Of a DNA stretch of 64,000 nucleotides, positions 16,239 to 29,537 are shown one piece after another (positions within the stretch are counted from its first letter, which is position 1; each line of letters starts with the position of its first letter). Source of the DNA: Candidatus Binataceae bacterium (lineage in GTDB: Bacteria; Desulfobacterota; Binatia; Binatales; Binataceae); the NCBI GenBank assembly GCA_035650475.1, contig DASRHP010000008.1, positions 62,001-126,000 of the forward strand, in the 5' to 3' direction. The notes beneath the pieces are model-generated. The model was not told where the DNA came from and made no database searches. It saw only the letters and a program-made list of their open reading frames with translations. The position numbers and the translations under genes were made by a program.

Positions 16239-17033
16239 TCAAAGTGCCTCCACTTCGCGCTCGTCGCCGGCTGCGCGGCCGGCCAGAAAGCGGTTAAAGA
16301 CCTCGTCATTGGCCGCGGTTACTTCGGCTGGCGAGCCGACCAGCCGTATCCTGCCCTCGTGCATGAAAGCCACCTGGTCGGAGATCTCGAAGACCGCCGG
16401 CACGTCATGGCTGACCATCACGACGGTCAGGCCGAAGCGTTGTTGGGTATGGCGCACGAGGGCGTGGATCGAGCCGGTGCGGGTGGGATCGAGGCCTGTC
16501 GTCGGCTCGTCGAGCATCAGGATCTTGGGATTGCGGATGAGCGCGCGCGCCAGCGCCACGCGCTTCTGCATCCCGCCGCTGAGCTCGGAGGGGAACTTGC
16601 GCTCCATCCCTTCCAGCCCGACATTGGCCAGCATCTCGAGCACCCGCCTGGCGATCTCCTCGCGCTTCAGGTGAGTCTTTTCGACCAGTGGAAACGCGAC
16701 ATTGTCGAACACGCTCATCGAATCGAACAGCGCGCCGCCTTGGAACAGCATCCCGAACTCGGCGCGCACGGCGTCCAACGCGCGCGCACCCAGACGCGTC
16801 ACGTCGACACCCTCGATCAGGATCCGACCCGCGTCTGGCCGCAGCAGCAGGTTGAGATGCTTGAGCAGGACGGTCTTACCGCAGCCGCTGGGGCCGACGA
16901 TCGTGCAGATGCGCCCGCGGGGAACGTCGAGATCGACCCCTTTGAGCACCTGCTGGTGGCCGAAACGCCGGTAAAGTCCGCGCACCTCGATCGCATTGGC
17001 GCCTGCTCCGTTATGTCCGACCGCACTCATCAC
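16239..17033 (-). CDS. mlaF: MlaF ABC transporter ATPase
   Basis: The 264-residue ATPase of the phospholipid transporter. Walker A is GPSGCGKT, the signature LSGGMQKRVALARAL, Walker B ILMLDEPTTGLDP, and the switch histidine is in VMVSHDVPAV. The Gly-Gly-Met form of the signature is typical of the MlaF/Ttg2A group. It is 13 nt behind mlaE, and its C-terminus (FLAGRAAGDEREVEAL) is of usual length. It works with MlaE and MlaD in the inner membrane. Confidence 0.95.
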   Translation of the reverse strand: MMSAVGHNGAGANAIEVRGLYRRFGHQQVLKGVDLDVPRGRICTIVGPSGCGKTVLLKHLNLLLRPDAGRILIEGVDVTRLGARALDAVRAEFGMLFQGGALFDSMSVFDNVAFPLVEKTHLKREEIARRVLEMLANVGLEGMERKFPSELSGGMQKRVALARALIRNPKILMLDEPTTGLDPTRTGSIHALVRHTQQRFGLTVVMVSHDVPAVFEISDQVAFMHEGRIRLVGSPAEVTAANDEVFNRFLAGRAAGDEREVEAL

Positions 17034-17046
17034 CGGAACGCGAATT

Positions 17047-17826
17047 TTATAAGAGGATCGAGGTCAGGAAATAGTCCCAGGCCAGGATGAGCACGCTGGA
17101 GAGCACCACCGCTTCGGTGGTTGCGCGGCTCACCCCGGTCGCCATTCGCTGTGCGTGATAGCCCTTGTAGCAGCACACCCACATCACGACCAGCCCGAAA
17201 AGCAACGCCTTGTACAGGCCGCTCGAGATGTCGTGGGCGGTGAGGTTCTGCGCGATGCCGTGGACGTAGCTGCCGCCGGGTGCGCCCATCAGGCCGACGC
17301 CGATCACGTAGCCGCCCCAGATTCCGATCACGTCGAAGATGCTGGTCAGCAGCGGAAAGCTGATAACGCCCGCGATCACGCGCGGCGAAACCAGGTACTG
17401 GATGGGGTTGATCGCCATCACGGTCAGCGCGTCGATCTGCTCGGTCGCCTGCATTGAGCCGATCTCGGCTGCCATCGCCGAGCCCGCCCGCGCGGTGACC
17501 ATCAGCGCCGCCAGCACTGGTCCCAGCTCGCGCACCAGAACCAGCGCGACCACCGTGCCCAGCGCGCCCTCGGAGCCGAAACGGCGCAGCGTGTTGTAGC
17601 CTTGCAGGCCGAGCACCATCCCGGTGAAGGCGGCGATCAGCGCGACGAGGAAGAACGACTCGGCGCCGATAATCCGCACTTGCCGGATCGCGAGCCGCGG
17701 CTTGTACGGCGGCAGCGCAATGTAGAGTAGAGCGCTCAGCAGGAACAGCACGAAGCCGCCCAGCGCCGTGACGTTGTCGATCACCAGCGCGCCGAGGCGC
17801 TCGATCGCTTCTTCGATACGCGACAT
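17047..17826 (-). CDS. mlaE: MlaE phospholipid transporter permease
   Basis: A 259-residue permease with an N-terminal interfacial helix and five or six membrane spans. Typical MlaE blocks are FTGMVLGLQGYNTLRRFGSEGALG, VRELGPVLAALMVTARAGSAMAAEIGSM and EQIDALTVMAINPIQYLVSPRV. It is the first mla gene and lies 19 nt behind cofC, so it is probably transcribed with that gene. Confidence 0.94.
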   Translation of the reverse strand: MSRIEEAIERLGALVIDNVTALGGFVLFLLSALLYIALPPYKPRLAIRQVRIIGAESFFLVALIAAFTGMVLGLQGYNTLRRFGSEGALGTVVALVLVRELGPVLAALMVTARAGSAMAAEIGSMQATEQIDALTVMAINPIQYLVSPRVIAGVISFPLLTSIFDVIGIWGGYVIGVGLMGAPGGSYVHGIAQNLTAHDISSGLYKALLFGLVVMWVCCYKGYHAQRMATGVSRATTEAVVLSSVLILAWDYFLTSILL

Positions 17827-17845
17827 TTACAGATGCGCCGCTCGT

Positions 17846-18493
17846 CTAGCCGTGTGCGATCCCAAGCCGGGCGAGCTGGCTGAAGGTATGGGTCATGCTC
17901 GGCGTGCGCACGAACTCGGCGAGGTCCTCGAGTAGGTCGAGATCGAGCGCCGGCGCGCGCAGCCGCACCACCTGGCTGGGCAGGCCGTGCCGGTAGCACT
18001 CTTCGAGATGGCGCGCGAGGCTCTGCGAGCCGAAGCGCGTCGGGATTGCCTCGGCCGGCGCGCGCGCGATGATATTGGTCCCGCTCAGATCGCGCGACGG
18101 CACCAGCACCACCCCGCGCCCCTCTTCGGCCAGCGCGGCGAAGACCGTGTCGATATCCTCGCTGCTGACCAGCGGAATGTCCGAGAGCACGGTGCATAGC
18201 TGGCTCACGCCCTGGGCGGCGAGCGCCGCACTGGCCAGCCGCACGGCGGCGTTGAGCCCGCGCGGATATTCCTCGTCGATCACCAGCGCGCCCGCGCCGC
18301 GCGCGATTCCTAAAAGTGTCGGATCCGAAGTCACCACCGCCACGTGTTGCGCCGCCCGCGCGCCCAGTGCCGCGCCCAGTACGTCGCGGAACATCGCTTC
18401 GGCCAGCGCAATCCGATCGGCCGCGCCCAATGCGCGCCCCAGGCGCGTCTTGGCGAAAGCGAGATGCTTGGCGGCTATCAGGATGGCACGCAC
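17846..18493 (-). CDS. cofC: CofC-type guanylyltransferase of coenzyme F420 synthesis
   Basis: A 215-residue nucleotidyltransferase of the MobA/CofC fold that activates 2-phospholactate or phosphoenolpyruvate with GTP as the first committed step of F420 side-chain assembly. Family marks are AAKHLAFAKTRLG at the N-terminus (the nucleotide loop), VVTSDPTLLGIARGAGA, EYPRGLNAAVRLA, LSDIPLVSSEDID and GTNIIARAPAEAIPTRFG. Which phosphoacid is used cannot be told here. No other F420 gene is in the window. It leads the run of mla genes with a 19-nt gap, but a shared function is not implied. Confidence 0.85.
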   Translation of the reverse strand: MRAILIAAKHLAFAKTRLGRALGAADRIALAEAMFRDVLGAALGARAAQHVAVVTSDPTLLGIARGAGALVIDEEYPRGLNAAVRLASAALAAQGVSQLCTVLSDIPLVSSEDIDTVFAALAEEGRGVVLVPSRDLSGTNIIARAPAEAIPTRFGSQSLARHLEECYRHGLPSQVVRLRAPALDLDLLEDLAEFVRTPSMTHTFSQLARLGIAHG

Positions 18494-18668
18494 GGCGATT
18501 CTTTATAACGCAGGCGGCTGATGGAGCCAACTGCGGCGGCGTCCTTCGCCTTGACAGCCTTTGCCCTGCCACGAAACATTGAACAAACGCTCGCCATCGC
18601 CCGCGACGCCCGCCGTCGGACGCGCGCGGCTGAGCCGGTCGAGTTCGACGAGAGGGAGGGCGGAGGTC

Positions 18669-19565
18669 ATGGAGCGCAAGAAACCAACCCGGATGGTGTA
18701 CGCGGCTGCGGCCGCGGCGGTCGCCTTGGCGGCGGGATGTCATCCGAGCCGCTCGGTCAGCGATTATCTCAGCGCCGGCGACCAGGCGATGCAGAAGACC
18801 GAGCTCAGCCAGGCCGAGGAGAATTACCGCGCCGCCGCCGGACTGGCGCCCAACGACCCGCGCGTCCACGTCGCGCTCGGCAACCTTTACATCTTCGAAC
18901 AGCGGCCGACCCTCGCCCAGGCTGAATTCCTCAAGGTATTAGAGCTCGATCCGGCCAACGCCGCCGCGCATTCGGCGCTCGGTGGCCTTTACGAGGGACA
19001 ATCCCAGCTCGGCGCTGCCGAGGAGCAGTTCCGTGCCGCCGTCGCGCTCAAACCGTCAGAGTCCAACTACCGTCTGAGTCTGGGCGAGCTGCTGGCCAAG
19101 CAGGGCAAGGCGGTCGAGGCGGAGGCCGAAATGCGCACGGCGATCGGGCTTGCGCCCAAGAACGCACGTGCGCACCTGGCGCTCGCCAATCTGCTCAACA
19201 CCATGCCCGCTCGCAAGTCCGAGGCCGATGCCGAGTTCGCTCAGGTGCGCTTGCTTGACCCGCATCTGCTGCCCGTGCCCGCGCCCGCCGCTGCGCCGCC
19301 GGCCGCCGAGGCCGCCGCGACGCCCGCCGCCGCTGCGCCGTCAGGCGCAACTGCTGCCAAGGCTGCGAAGTTCAAGCCACTCAATCGCCGCTTCAAGCTG
19401 ACTCACGACTCGCCGGTCTACCAGGCCGCCGATAGCGGCACTTCGGTGGTCGGCCAGGTGCATCGCGGAAAATTCGTGCACGTCACCGGAATCCAGGGCA
19501 ACTATCTCCAGGTGACGCTGCGCAACGGGACGGTCGGTTTCATTCCGGTAACCGCCGCCGAATAG
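18669..19565 (+). CDS. TPR lipoprotein with C-terminal SH3-like domain
   Basis: A 298-residue exported protein. The signal peptide ends LAAGC, a lipobox, so Cys23 or so is lipidated. Four or five tetratricopeptide repeats follow at about 35-195 (YLSAGDQAMQKTELSQAEENYRAAA is the first; ANAAAHSALGGLYEGQSQLGAAEEQF a typical one). An Ala/Pro-rich linker (200-235) leads to a bacterial SH3-like domain (HDSPVYQAADSGTSVVGQVHRG...GFIPV). Such proteins act as envelope scaffolds, often binding peptidoglycan or partner proteins; no partner is evident. The ATG at 18669 follows GGAGG closely. It is divergent from cofC. Confidence 0.8.
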   Translation: MERKKPTRMVYAAAAAAVALAAGCHPSRSVSDYLSAGDQAMQKTELSQAEENYRAAAGLAPNDPRVHVALGNLYIFEQRPTLAQAEFLKVLELDPANAAAHSALGGLYEGQSQLGAAEEQFRAAVALKPSESNYRLSLGELLAKQGKAVEAEAEMRTAIGLAPKNARAHLALANLLNTMPARKSEADAEFAQVRLLDPHLLPVPAPAAAPPAAEAAATPAAAAPSGATAAKAAKFKPLNRRFKLTHDSPVYQAADSGTSVVGQVHRGKFVHVTGIQGNYLQVTLRNGTVGFIPVTAAE

Positions 19566-19629
19566 GCGCCGTCTCCCACGCAAACCGTGCGTTACCAATC
19601 GTAACCGCTTTCGAGGAGGTGATTCGACC

Positions 19630-20336
19630 ATGGCCAGCCAACTCGTCAGCCACGAGGTGACCTTTCCCGGCAAGGCCTGCCAGCTCAAAGCCTTCGTCGC
19701 CCATCAGCAGGGCGGCGGCCCGCGTCCGGCGGTGATCGTGATCCAGGAGTGGTGGGGGCTCGACGATCATATCCGCGACGTTGCCCGCCGTTTCGCCCAG
19801 GAGGGTTACTTTGCCGTCGCCCCCGACCTCTACTCGCGCCAGGGCCACAAGGTCACCAAGGATCCCAACGTCGCCGGCGAGCTGATGTCGAAACTCGACA
19901 AGGCCGACGGCATCGACGACCTGCTCAGCACCGTGGCCTGGATCAAGACCCAGAAGGAGGCCGACGCCGCGCGCATCGGCGTGATCGGCTTCTGCATGGG
20001 CGGAAGCTACGCGCTGCTGCTGGCGTGCGTGAGCCCCGATATCAAGGCGGCCGCGCCGTTTTACGGCGAGGTTCCACCCGACGAGCAACTGCGCAACCTC
20101 CACTGCCCGGTGTTCTACGCTTACGGCGAGAACGACGGCTGGATCACGCGCGAGGACGTCGATCGGCTCGCGGCGGCGCTGAAGAAGTTCAACAAGCATG
20201 GCGAGGTCAAGACTTATAAGGGATGCTCGCACGGCTTCTTCAACGACACCCGCAAGGACGTCTACGCGCCGGCCGAGGCGCGCGACGCCTGGCAGAAGTC
20301 ACTCGCGCTGTTCAAGCAGAATCTCGCGGCCGGAGC

Positions 20337-20340
<4 letters not shown>
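19630..20340 (+). CDS. Dienelactone hydrolase family protein
   Basis: A 236-residue alpha/beta hydrolase of the carboxymethylenebutenolidase family. The cysteine nucleophile is in GFCMGGSYA, the acid in GENDGWI and the histidine in CSHGFFND, the usual Cys-Asp-His triad. EWWGLDDHIRDVARRFAQEGY is the family N-terminal block. GAGGAGGTGA stands before the ATG. Many genomes have several such enzymes; the real substrate is unknown, and no chlorocatechol genes are nearby. Its stop codon overlaps that of the convergent kinase gene by 4 nt. Confidence 0.88.
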
Positions 20341-24788
<4,448 letters not shown>

Positions 24789-24869
24789 GGGCCTGGGCGC
24801 CTGTCTCGAGATGAGACACCGTCGTGCGGGTTAAGTGCCGCTGGGCGATGAAGCAACGGGCAGGCCAAT

Positions 24870-24890
24870 TACCAGTTCAGTGAACTGGTA
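24870..24890. promoter_or_regulatory. 21-bp perfect palindrome, candidate operator
   Basis: TACCAGTTCA-G-TGAACTGGTA is perfectly symmetric over 21 bp. It lies about 80 nt upstream of the seven-PAS kinase start and 114 nt past the end of the cusA gene, in a 215-nt gene-free stretch. Size and central single base fit a dimeric repressor site such as TetR-type operators. No regulator gene is adjacent. Confidence 0.55.
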
Positions 24891-25003
24891 TATGGTGCCT
24901 CGGCGGGTCGGCACGCAGGCGTCTCATTCCGGAGACGGAGACAGAGCGAGAAAGCGCTTCTCGAACGGCACCTCCAAGAAGCGCCGTCGCAGCAATGGGC
25001 GAC

Positions 25004-28000
25004 CTAGACCGGTTCGGCGCCGATATGACGGGCGACGCGGCGCGCCACGCGCACCCGCCACCACGCGTAGAGCGGCGGCAGCAGCAGAAAGATCACCGCC
25101 ACCGTGCTGATCATGCCGCCGACCACGGGCGCGGCGATCGTGCGCATCAGTGAGGCACCCGCGCCTTCGCCCCAGAAGATCGGCAGCAGGCCCAGCGTCA
25201 GCAACGCCAGCACCATCACCCGCGGACGCATCCGATCTACCGCCGCATGCTGGAGTTCGACCTCGATCTCCTCTGGGGTGAGGCGCGCGCCCTTGGCCTC
25301 GGCGGCGTCGCGCAGCGCGTTGATTATATAGATCAGCATTACCACGCCGCCCTCGACTGCGAATCCCACCAGCACCAGCATTCCCATCCAGGCGGCGATG
25401 CTCATGTTGTAGCCGAGCAGGTACATCGCCCAGACGCCGCCGCTGGCGCCGAACGGCACGCATAGCATCACGATCAGCGATTCGGCGACGCTGCGGAAGT
25501 TGAGGAACAGCACGACGAAAGTTATGATAAGTGCGATCGGCGTGACGTAGGCGAGGGTGCGCACCGCGTCCTGCAGGTATATGTACTCGCCGCTCCACAC
25601 CATCGAGTAGCCGCGCGGCAAGGTGATCGAGTTGAGCGCGCGGCGCGCCTGGCGCACGTAGCTTCCAATATCAACTCCGGGCTGGAGATCGATATATATC
25701 CAGTCGGTGAGCTCGCCGCCCTCGGTCTTGACCGCGGTCGGGCCCTCGACGCTCTCCATCCGGGTCACCTGCCCGAGCGGCACCTGCTCGCCCGATTTGG
25801 TATAAAGGATCACGCGCCCGAGCGTGCCGGGCGAGCTGCGCAGCTCGCGCGGATAGCGGATGTTGACCGGGTAGCGTTCCTGGCCCTCGACCGTGGTGGT
25901 GACGTTGAGCCCGCCGATCGCGAGTTGCACCGCGTCCTCGACGTCCTCGACGGTGAGCCCGTAGCGCGCGGCTTCCTCGCGCTCGACGTGGAAGTTGATG
26001 TAGTTGGCTTCGTAGACGCGGTCGCTGAGCACGCTGCGGGTGCCGGGCAGCGGGCGCAGGGTTTCCTCGATCCGGCGGCCGATTTGTTCCAGCCGTTCGA
26101 GGTCGTCGCCCAGAAGCTTGATGCCGAGCGTGGTTTTGACGCCAGTGTTGACGTTGTCGACCCGCTCCTTGATCGGCATTGACCATGCGTTGATGATCCC
26201 CGGAAAGTGGAGCGCGCGGTCCATCTGCTCGACCAGTCGATCGGGCGTCGTCCCGGGCGGCCATTGGTCGCGCGGCTTGAGCTTGATCAGGATCTCGCCC
26301 ATGTAGAGCGAAACCGAGTCGGTGGCGGTCTCGGCCCGCCCCATCTTGCCCAGCACGTGCTCGACCTCCGGGAAAGTCATGAGGATGCGGTCGGCGCGCT
26401 GGAGCAGAAGCTTTGACTGGGTAATCGAGATCCCCGGGTATGCGGTCGGCGCGTACACCAGGTCGCCCTCGAACACCGACGGCAGAAATTCCATCCCGAT
26501 CCGCGACCATGGGATGACCGTGCTCACCAGCAGGGCGACGAACAGCACCCCCACCGCCGCCCGGTTGGCCATCGCCCAACGCAGCAGCGGCCGGTAGGCG
26601 CCCTGGATGGCGCGGTCCAACAGGTTGCCCTCGTGCGCGATGTCGCGATGGGTGAGCGCGCCGCCGCGGGTCATCAGGTACGACATCAACGCCGGCGTCA
26701 GCGTGACCGAGAGCAGCGCCGCAGCCGCCATGCACACGGTCTTGGTGAAGGCCAGCGGCTTGAACAGGCGGCCCGCCTGCGCGTGGAGCGCGAAGACCGG
26801 GATGAAGCTGAGCGTGATGATGAGCAGCGAGAAGAACAGCGCCGGCCCCACCTCGGTGGCGGCCTTGATGATCGCGCGATCGTGCTCGAGCTTGCCCTCG
26901 GCGAGATAGCGATGGCCGTTTTCGACCATCACCACCGCCGCGTCCACCATCGCCCCGATCGCCACCGCGACGCCGGCCAGCGACATGATGTCGGCGCTCA
27001 CCCCCGCGTAGTACATCACGATCGCCGCGAGCAGCACGCCGACCGGGATGGTAAGCACCGCGACCGTCGCCGCGCCGAAATTGAGCAGGAATACCGCGAT
27101 CACCACCACCACGATCAGGCATTCCTCGATGAGCTTGTGGCGCAGGGTTTCGACCGACTGCTCAATCAGGCCCGAGCGATCGTAGATGGGGACGATCTTG
27201 AGCCCGGGCGGGAGGTCGCGCTCGACCTCCTTGAGTCGTGCCTTGACCCGCCGGATCGTGGCCAGTGCGTTGTCGCCCGCGCGCATCTCGACGATCCCGA
27301 CCACCGCCTCGCCGCGCCCGTCGAGGTCGGCGACTCCACGGCGCAGCTCGGGGCCGAGATGGACGTTGGCCACGTCGCGCACGTAGATCGGCGCGCCGTC
27401 GGGGCCGACGCCGAGCACGATCGAGCGAATGTCGTCGAGCGAGTGGATGTAGCCGAGCGCGGTGATGCGGTATTCCTGGCCGCCGCGCTCGAGCACGCGC
27501 CCGCCGACGTCGTTGTTGCTCGCCTTGATCGCGCGCTTGACCTGCGCCAGCGACAGCTTGTAGGCGATGAGCTTACGCGGGTCGACGTCGACCTGGTACT
27601 GCTTGACGAAGCCGCCGAGCGAGGCGACCTCGGCCACCCCCTGCACGGTCGCGAGCTCGTACTTCAGATGCCAGTCCTGGTAGGAGCGCAGCTGCTGGAG
27701 GTCGTAATGGCCGGTGGGGTCCTCGAGCACGTACTCGAACACCCAGCCCACGCCGGTGGAGTCGGGGCCGAGCTGCGGCTGGATCCCCGGCGGCAGCTGG
27801 GCCGCGGCGTAGTTGAGATACTCCAGCACCCGCGAGCGCGCCCAGTAGAAATCGGTGCCATCGTGGAAGACCACGAACACCAGCGAGAAGTTGAAGAACG
27901 AAAAGCCGCGCACCACCTTGACGTTGGCCGCGCTGAGCAGCGCGTGCACCAGCGGATAGGTGACCTGGTCCTCGACCACCTGCGGTGGCTGGCCGACGAA

Positions 28001-28156
28001 CGGCGTGTACACGATAACCTGCACGTCGCTCATGTCAGGCACCGCGTTGAGCTTGATGTTGAGCAGCGCCCACACGCCCCAGGCGCAAATCAGCACCGAG
28101 ACGAAGGCAACCAGGAAGCGATTGCGCACCGAGCTTTCGATCAGCCGCTCGAGCAT
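25004..28156 (-). CDS. cusA: CusA/CzcA-family heavy-metal RND efflux pump
   Basis: The 1050-residue inner-membrane pump moves metal ions from the periplasm out through the outer-membrane channel, driven by protons. HME-RND hallmarks are AVPDMSDVQVIVYTPF near residue 40, the proton-relay aspartate in GAMVDAAVVMVEN, and the porter-domain segment GKMGRAETATDSVSLYMGE followed by INAWSMPIKERVD. The last two keep two methionines of the Cu(I)/Ag(I) triad known from Escherichia coli CusA. At the third expected place LLYMPTT is here LVYAPTA, so that methionine appears lost. The ATG at 28156 gives the conserved start MLERLIESSVRNRF. The gene lies 4 nt behind cusB. Metal specificity is uncertain. Confidence 0.92.
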   Translation of the reverse strand: MLERLIESSVRNRFLVAFVSVLICAWGVWALLNIKLNAVPDMSDVQVIVYTPFVGQPPQVVEDQVTYPLVHALLSAANVKVVRGFSFFNFSLVFVVFHDGTDFYWARSRVLEYLNYAAAQLPPGIQPQLGPDSTGVGWVFEYVLEDPTGHYDLQQLRSYQDWHLKYELATVQGVAEVASLGGFVKQYQVDVDPRKLIAYKLSLAQVKRAIKASNNDVGGRVLERGGQEYRITALGYIHSLDDIRSIVLGVGPDGAPIYVRDVANVHLGPELRRGVADLDGRGEAVVGIVEMRAGDNALATIRRVKARLKEVERDLPPGLKIVPIYDRSGLIEQSVETLRHKLIEECLIVVVVIAVFLLNFGAATVAVLTIPVGVLLAAIVMYYAGVSADIMSLAGVAVAIGAMVDAAVVMVENGHRYLAEGKLEHDRAIIKAATEVGPALFFSLLIITLSFIPVFALHAQAGRLFKPLAFTKTVCMAAAALLSVTLTPALMSYLMTRGGALTHRDIAHEGNLLDRAIQGAYRPLLRWAMANRAAVGVLFVALLVSTVIPWSRIGMEFLPSVFEGDLVYAPTAYPGISITQSKLLLQRADRILMTFPEVEHVLGKMGRAETATDSVSLYMGEILIKLKPRDQWPPGTTPDRLVEQMDRALHFPGIINAWSMPIKERVDNVNTGVKTTLGIKLLGDDLERLEQIGRRIEETLRPLPGTRSVLSDRVYEANYINFHVEREEAARYGLTVEDVEDAVQLAIGGLNVTTTVEGQERYPVNIRYPRELRSSPGTLGRVILYTKSGEQVPLGQVTRMESVEGPTAVKTEGGELTDWIYIDLQPGVDIGSYVRQARRALNSITLPRGYSMVWSGEYIYLQDAVRTLAYVTPIALIITFVVLFLNFRSVAESLIVMLCVPFGASGGVWAMYLLGYNMSIAAWMGMLVLVGFAVEGGVVMLIYIINALRDAAEAKGARLTPEEIEVELQHAAVDRMRPRVMVLALLTLGLLPIFWGEGAGASLMRTIAAPVVGGMISTVAVIFLLLPPLYAWWRVRVARRVARHIGAEPV

Positions 28157-28160
28157 CGCC

Positions 28161-29537
28161 TCAGCGCCCCCCACGCTCCGCCGGCGTCGCCGCGCCCGCG
28201 GGCCGCGGCGCGCCGGCCGCCGGCAGGCCCGCACCGCCCTCGGGCGTCAGCGTCATCGCGCTCAGCGCCTCGCTGAGGTTGGACTCAGAGTCGATCAGGA
28301 ACTGCGCCGAGGTCACCACCCGCTCGCCCTGCCGAAGCCCGCCGAGCACCTGGAAGTAACCCTCGGACTGGGTGCCGGTCTTGATCTCGCGCGGCTGGAA
28401 GCGGCCCTCGCCCGTCGCGACGATCACAATCTTGCGCACGCCCGAGTCGAGCACCGCCTCGGCCGGCACCGCCAGCGTCGGCTGCGGCGCGCGATGGAGC
28501 AGCGTGACCTTGACGTACATCCCCGGCCGCAGCACCAGCCCCGGATTGGTAAACTCCAGCCGCACCCGCACCGTGCGGCTCTGCTCGCTCACCGAGGGAT
28601 AAATGTAGGTGACGATGCCGTCGAAGCGCTGGCCGGGCAGGGCGTCGAGGCTGACCTCGGCCTGCTGGCCGGCGTGCACCTTGGGCAGCTCGCGTTCGTA
28701 GATATCGGCGTAGACCCAAACCCGTGAGAGGTCGGCGATGTTGTACAGCTCGTCGCCCGCGCGGACGTGCGCGCCTTCGACCACTTTACTCTCGGTGACC
28801 ACGCCGCTTGCCGGCGATTCGATCGGCAGCGTCTCCGACGGCTTGCCGCGCCGCGCCAGCTTGCGCAGCTCGGCCGGCGCGATCCCCCACAGGCGCAAGC
28901 GGGTTTCGGCGGCGGACATCAGGCTGGAGCCGTCGTTGCGCGCCTTGTTGTCGCTGTCGCCGCCGGCGTGAGTGTCGGCGAGCTGGCGCGCGCGCAGGTA
29001 ATCCTCCTGGGTCAACACCAGTTCGGGGCTGTAAATTTCGAGCAGCGTTTCGCCGCGGTGTACAGGCTGTCCGGCGTAGGCGACGTGCAGCTTCTCGACC
29101 CAGCCGCTGACGCGCGCGTTGACCTGGCTGACTAGGCGCTGGTCGTAATCGACGTAGCCGGTGGTGTGGATCGATTCGGTCACGACCCGCGGCTCGACTA
29201 GCGTGGTGCGCACGCCGAGGTCCTGCAGCATCGCGGGATCGATCCGGATCTCGCCGCTGCGCGCGGCGGCGGCTGCGCCGCTGCCGGCATCACTCGCAAC
29301 GCCGGCGCGGGCGACGGCGGGCGCCGCAGCCGGCGCGACGTGCGCAGCCGGCACGAATTCCTCGCTGGGCGCGGCCGGCGGCCGCCGCGGCGCGGGCAGC
29401 GCCGCCGGCGCGCTTTGCGCGGCCGGGGTTTGCGGAGCGTCGGCCGAGCGCCGCCAGCCGGCGAGCACGGCGGCGGTTGCCACCACGCCGAGCACGACTC
29501 CGGCAAGGAAGATCGCAAGCAGTGACGGCCGCCTCAT
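28161..29537 (-). CDS. cusB: CusB-like periplasmic adaptor of the metal pump
   Basis: A 458-residue membrane-fusion protein joining the RND pump to the outer-membrane channel. It starts with a signal anchor (LLAIFLAGVVLGVVATAAVLAGW) and an Ala/Pro-rich stretch to about 95. Then come the beta-barrel/lipoyl and hairpin parts (IDPAMLQDLGVRTTLVEPR, VSGWVEKLHVAYAGQPVHRGETLLEIYSPELV, SPASGVVTESKVVEGAHVRAGDELYNIADLSRVWVYADIYE). The metal-binding methionines near the N-terminus of E. coli CusB have no counterpart in the Ala/Pro region. It overlaps the cusC stop by 4 nt and is followed 4 nt later by cusA. Confidence 0.92.
   Translation of the reverse strand: MRRPSLLAIFLAGVVLGVVATAAVLAGWRRSADAPQTPAAQSAPAALPAPRRPPAAPSEEFVPAAHVAPAAAPAVARAGVASDAGSGAAAAARSGEIRIDPAMLQDLGVRTTLVEPRVVTESIHTTGYVDYDQRLVSQVNARVSGWVEKLHVAYAGQPVHRGETLLEIYSPELVLTQEDYLRARQLADTHAGGDSDNKARNDGSSLMSAAETRLRLWGIAPAELRKLARRGKPSETLPIESPASGVVTESKVVEGAHVRAGDELYNIADLSRVWVYADIYERELPKVHAGQQAEVSLDALPGQRFDGIVTYIYPSVSEQSRTVRVRLEFTNPGLVLRPGMYVKVTLLHRAPQPTLAVPAEAVLDSGVRKIVIVATGEGRFQPREIKTGTQSEGYFQVLGGLRQGERVVTSAQFLIDSESNLSEALSAMTLTPEGGAGLPAAGAPRPAGAATPAERGGR

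Noticed and set aside
26633..28276. Plus-strand frame of 547 codons inside cusA
   Set aside because: Antisense shadow; the minus-strand RND pump is unmistakable.
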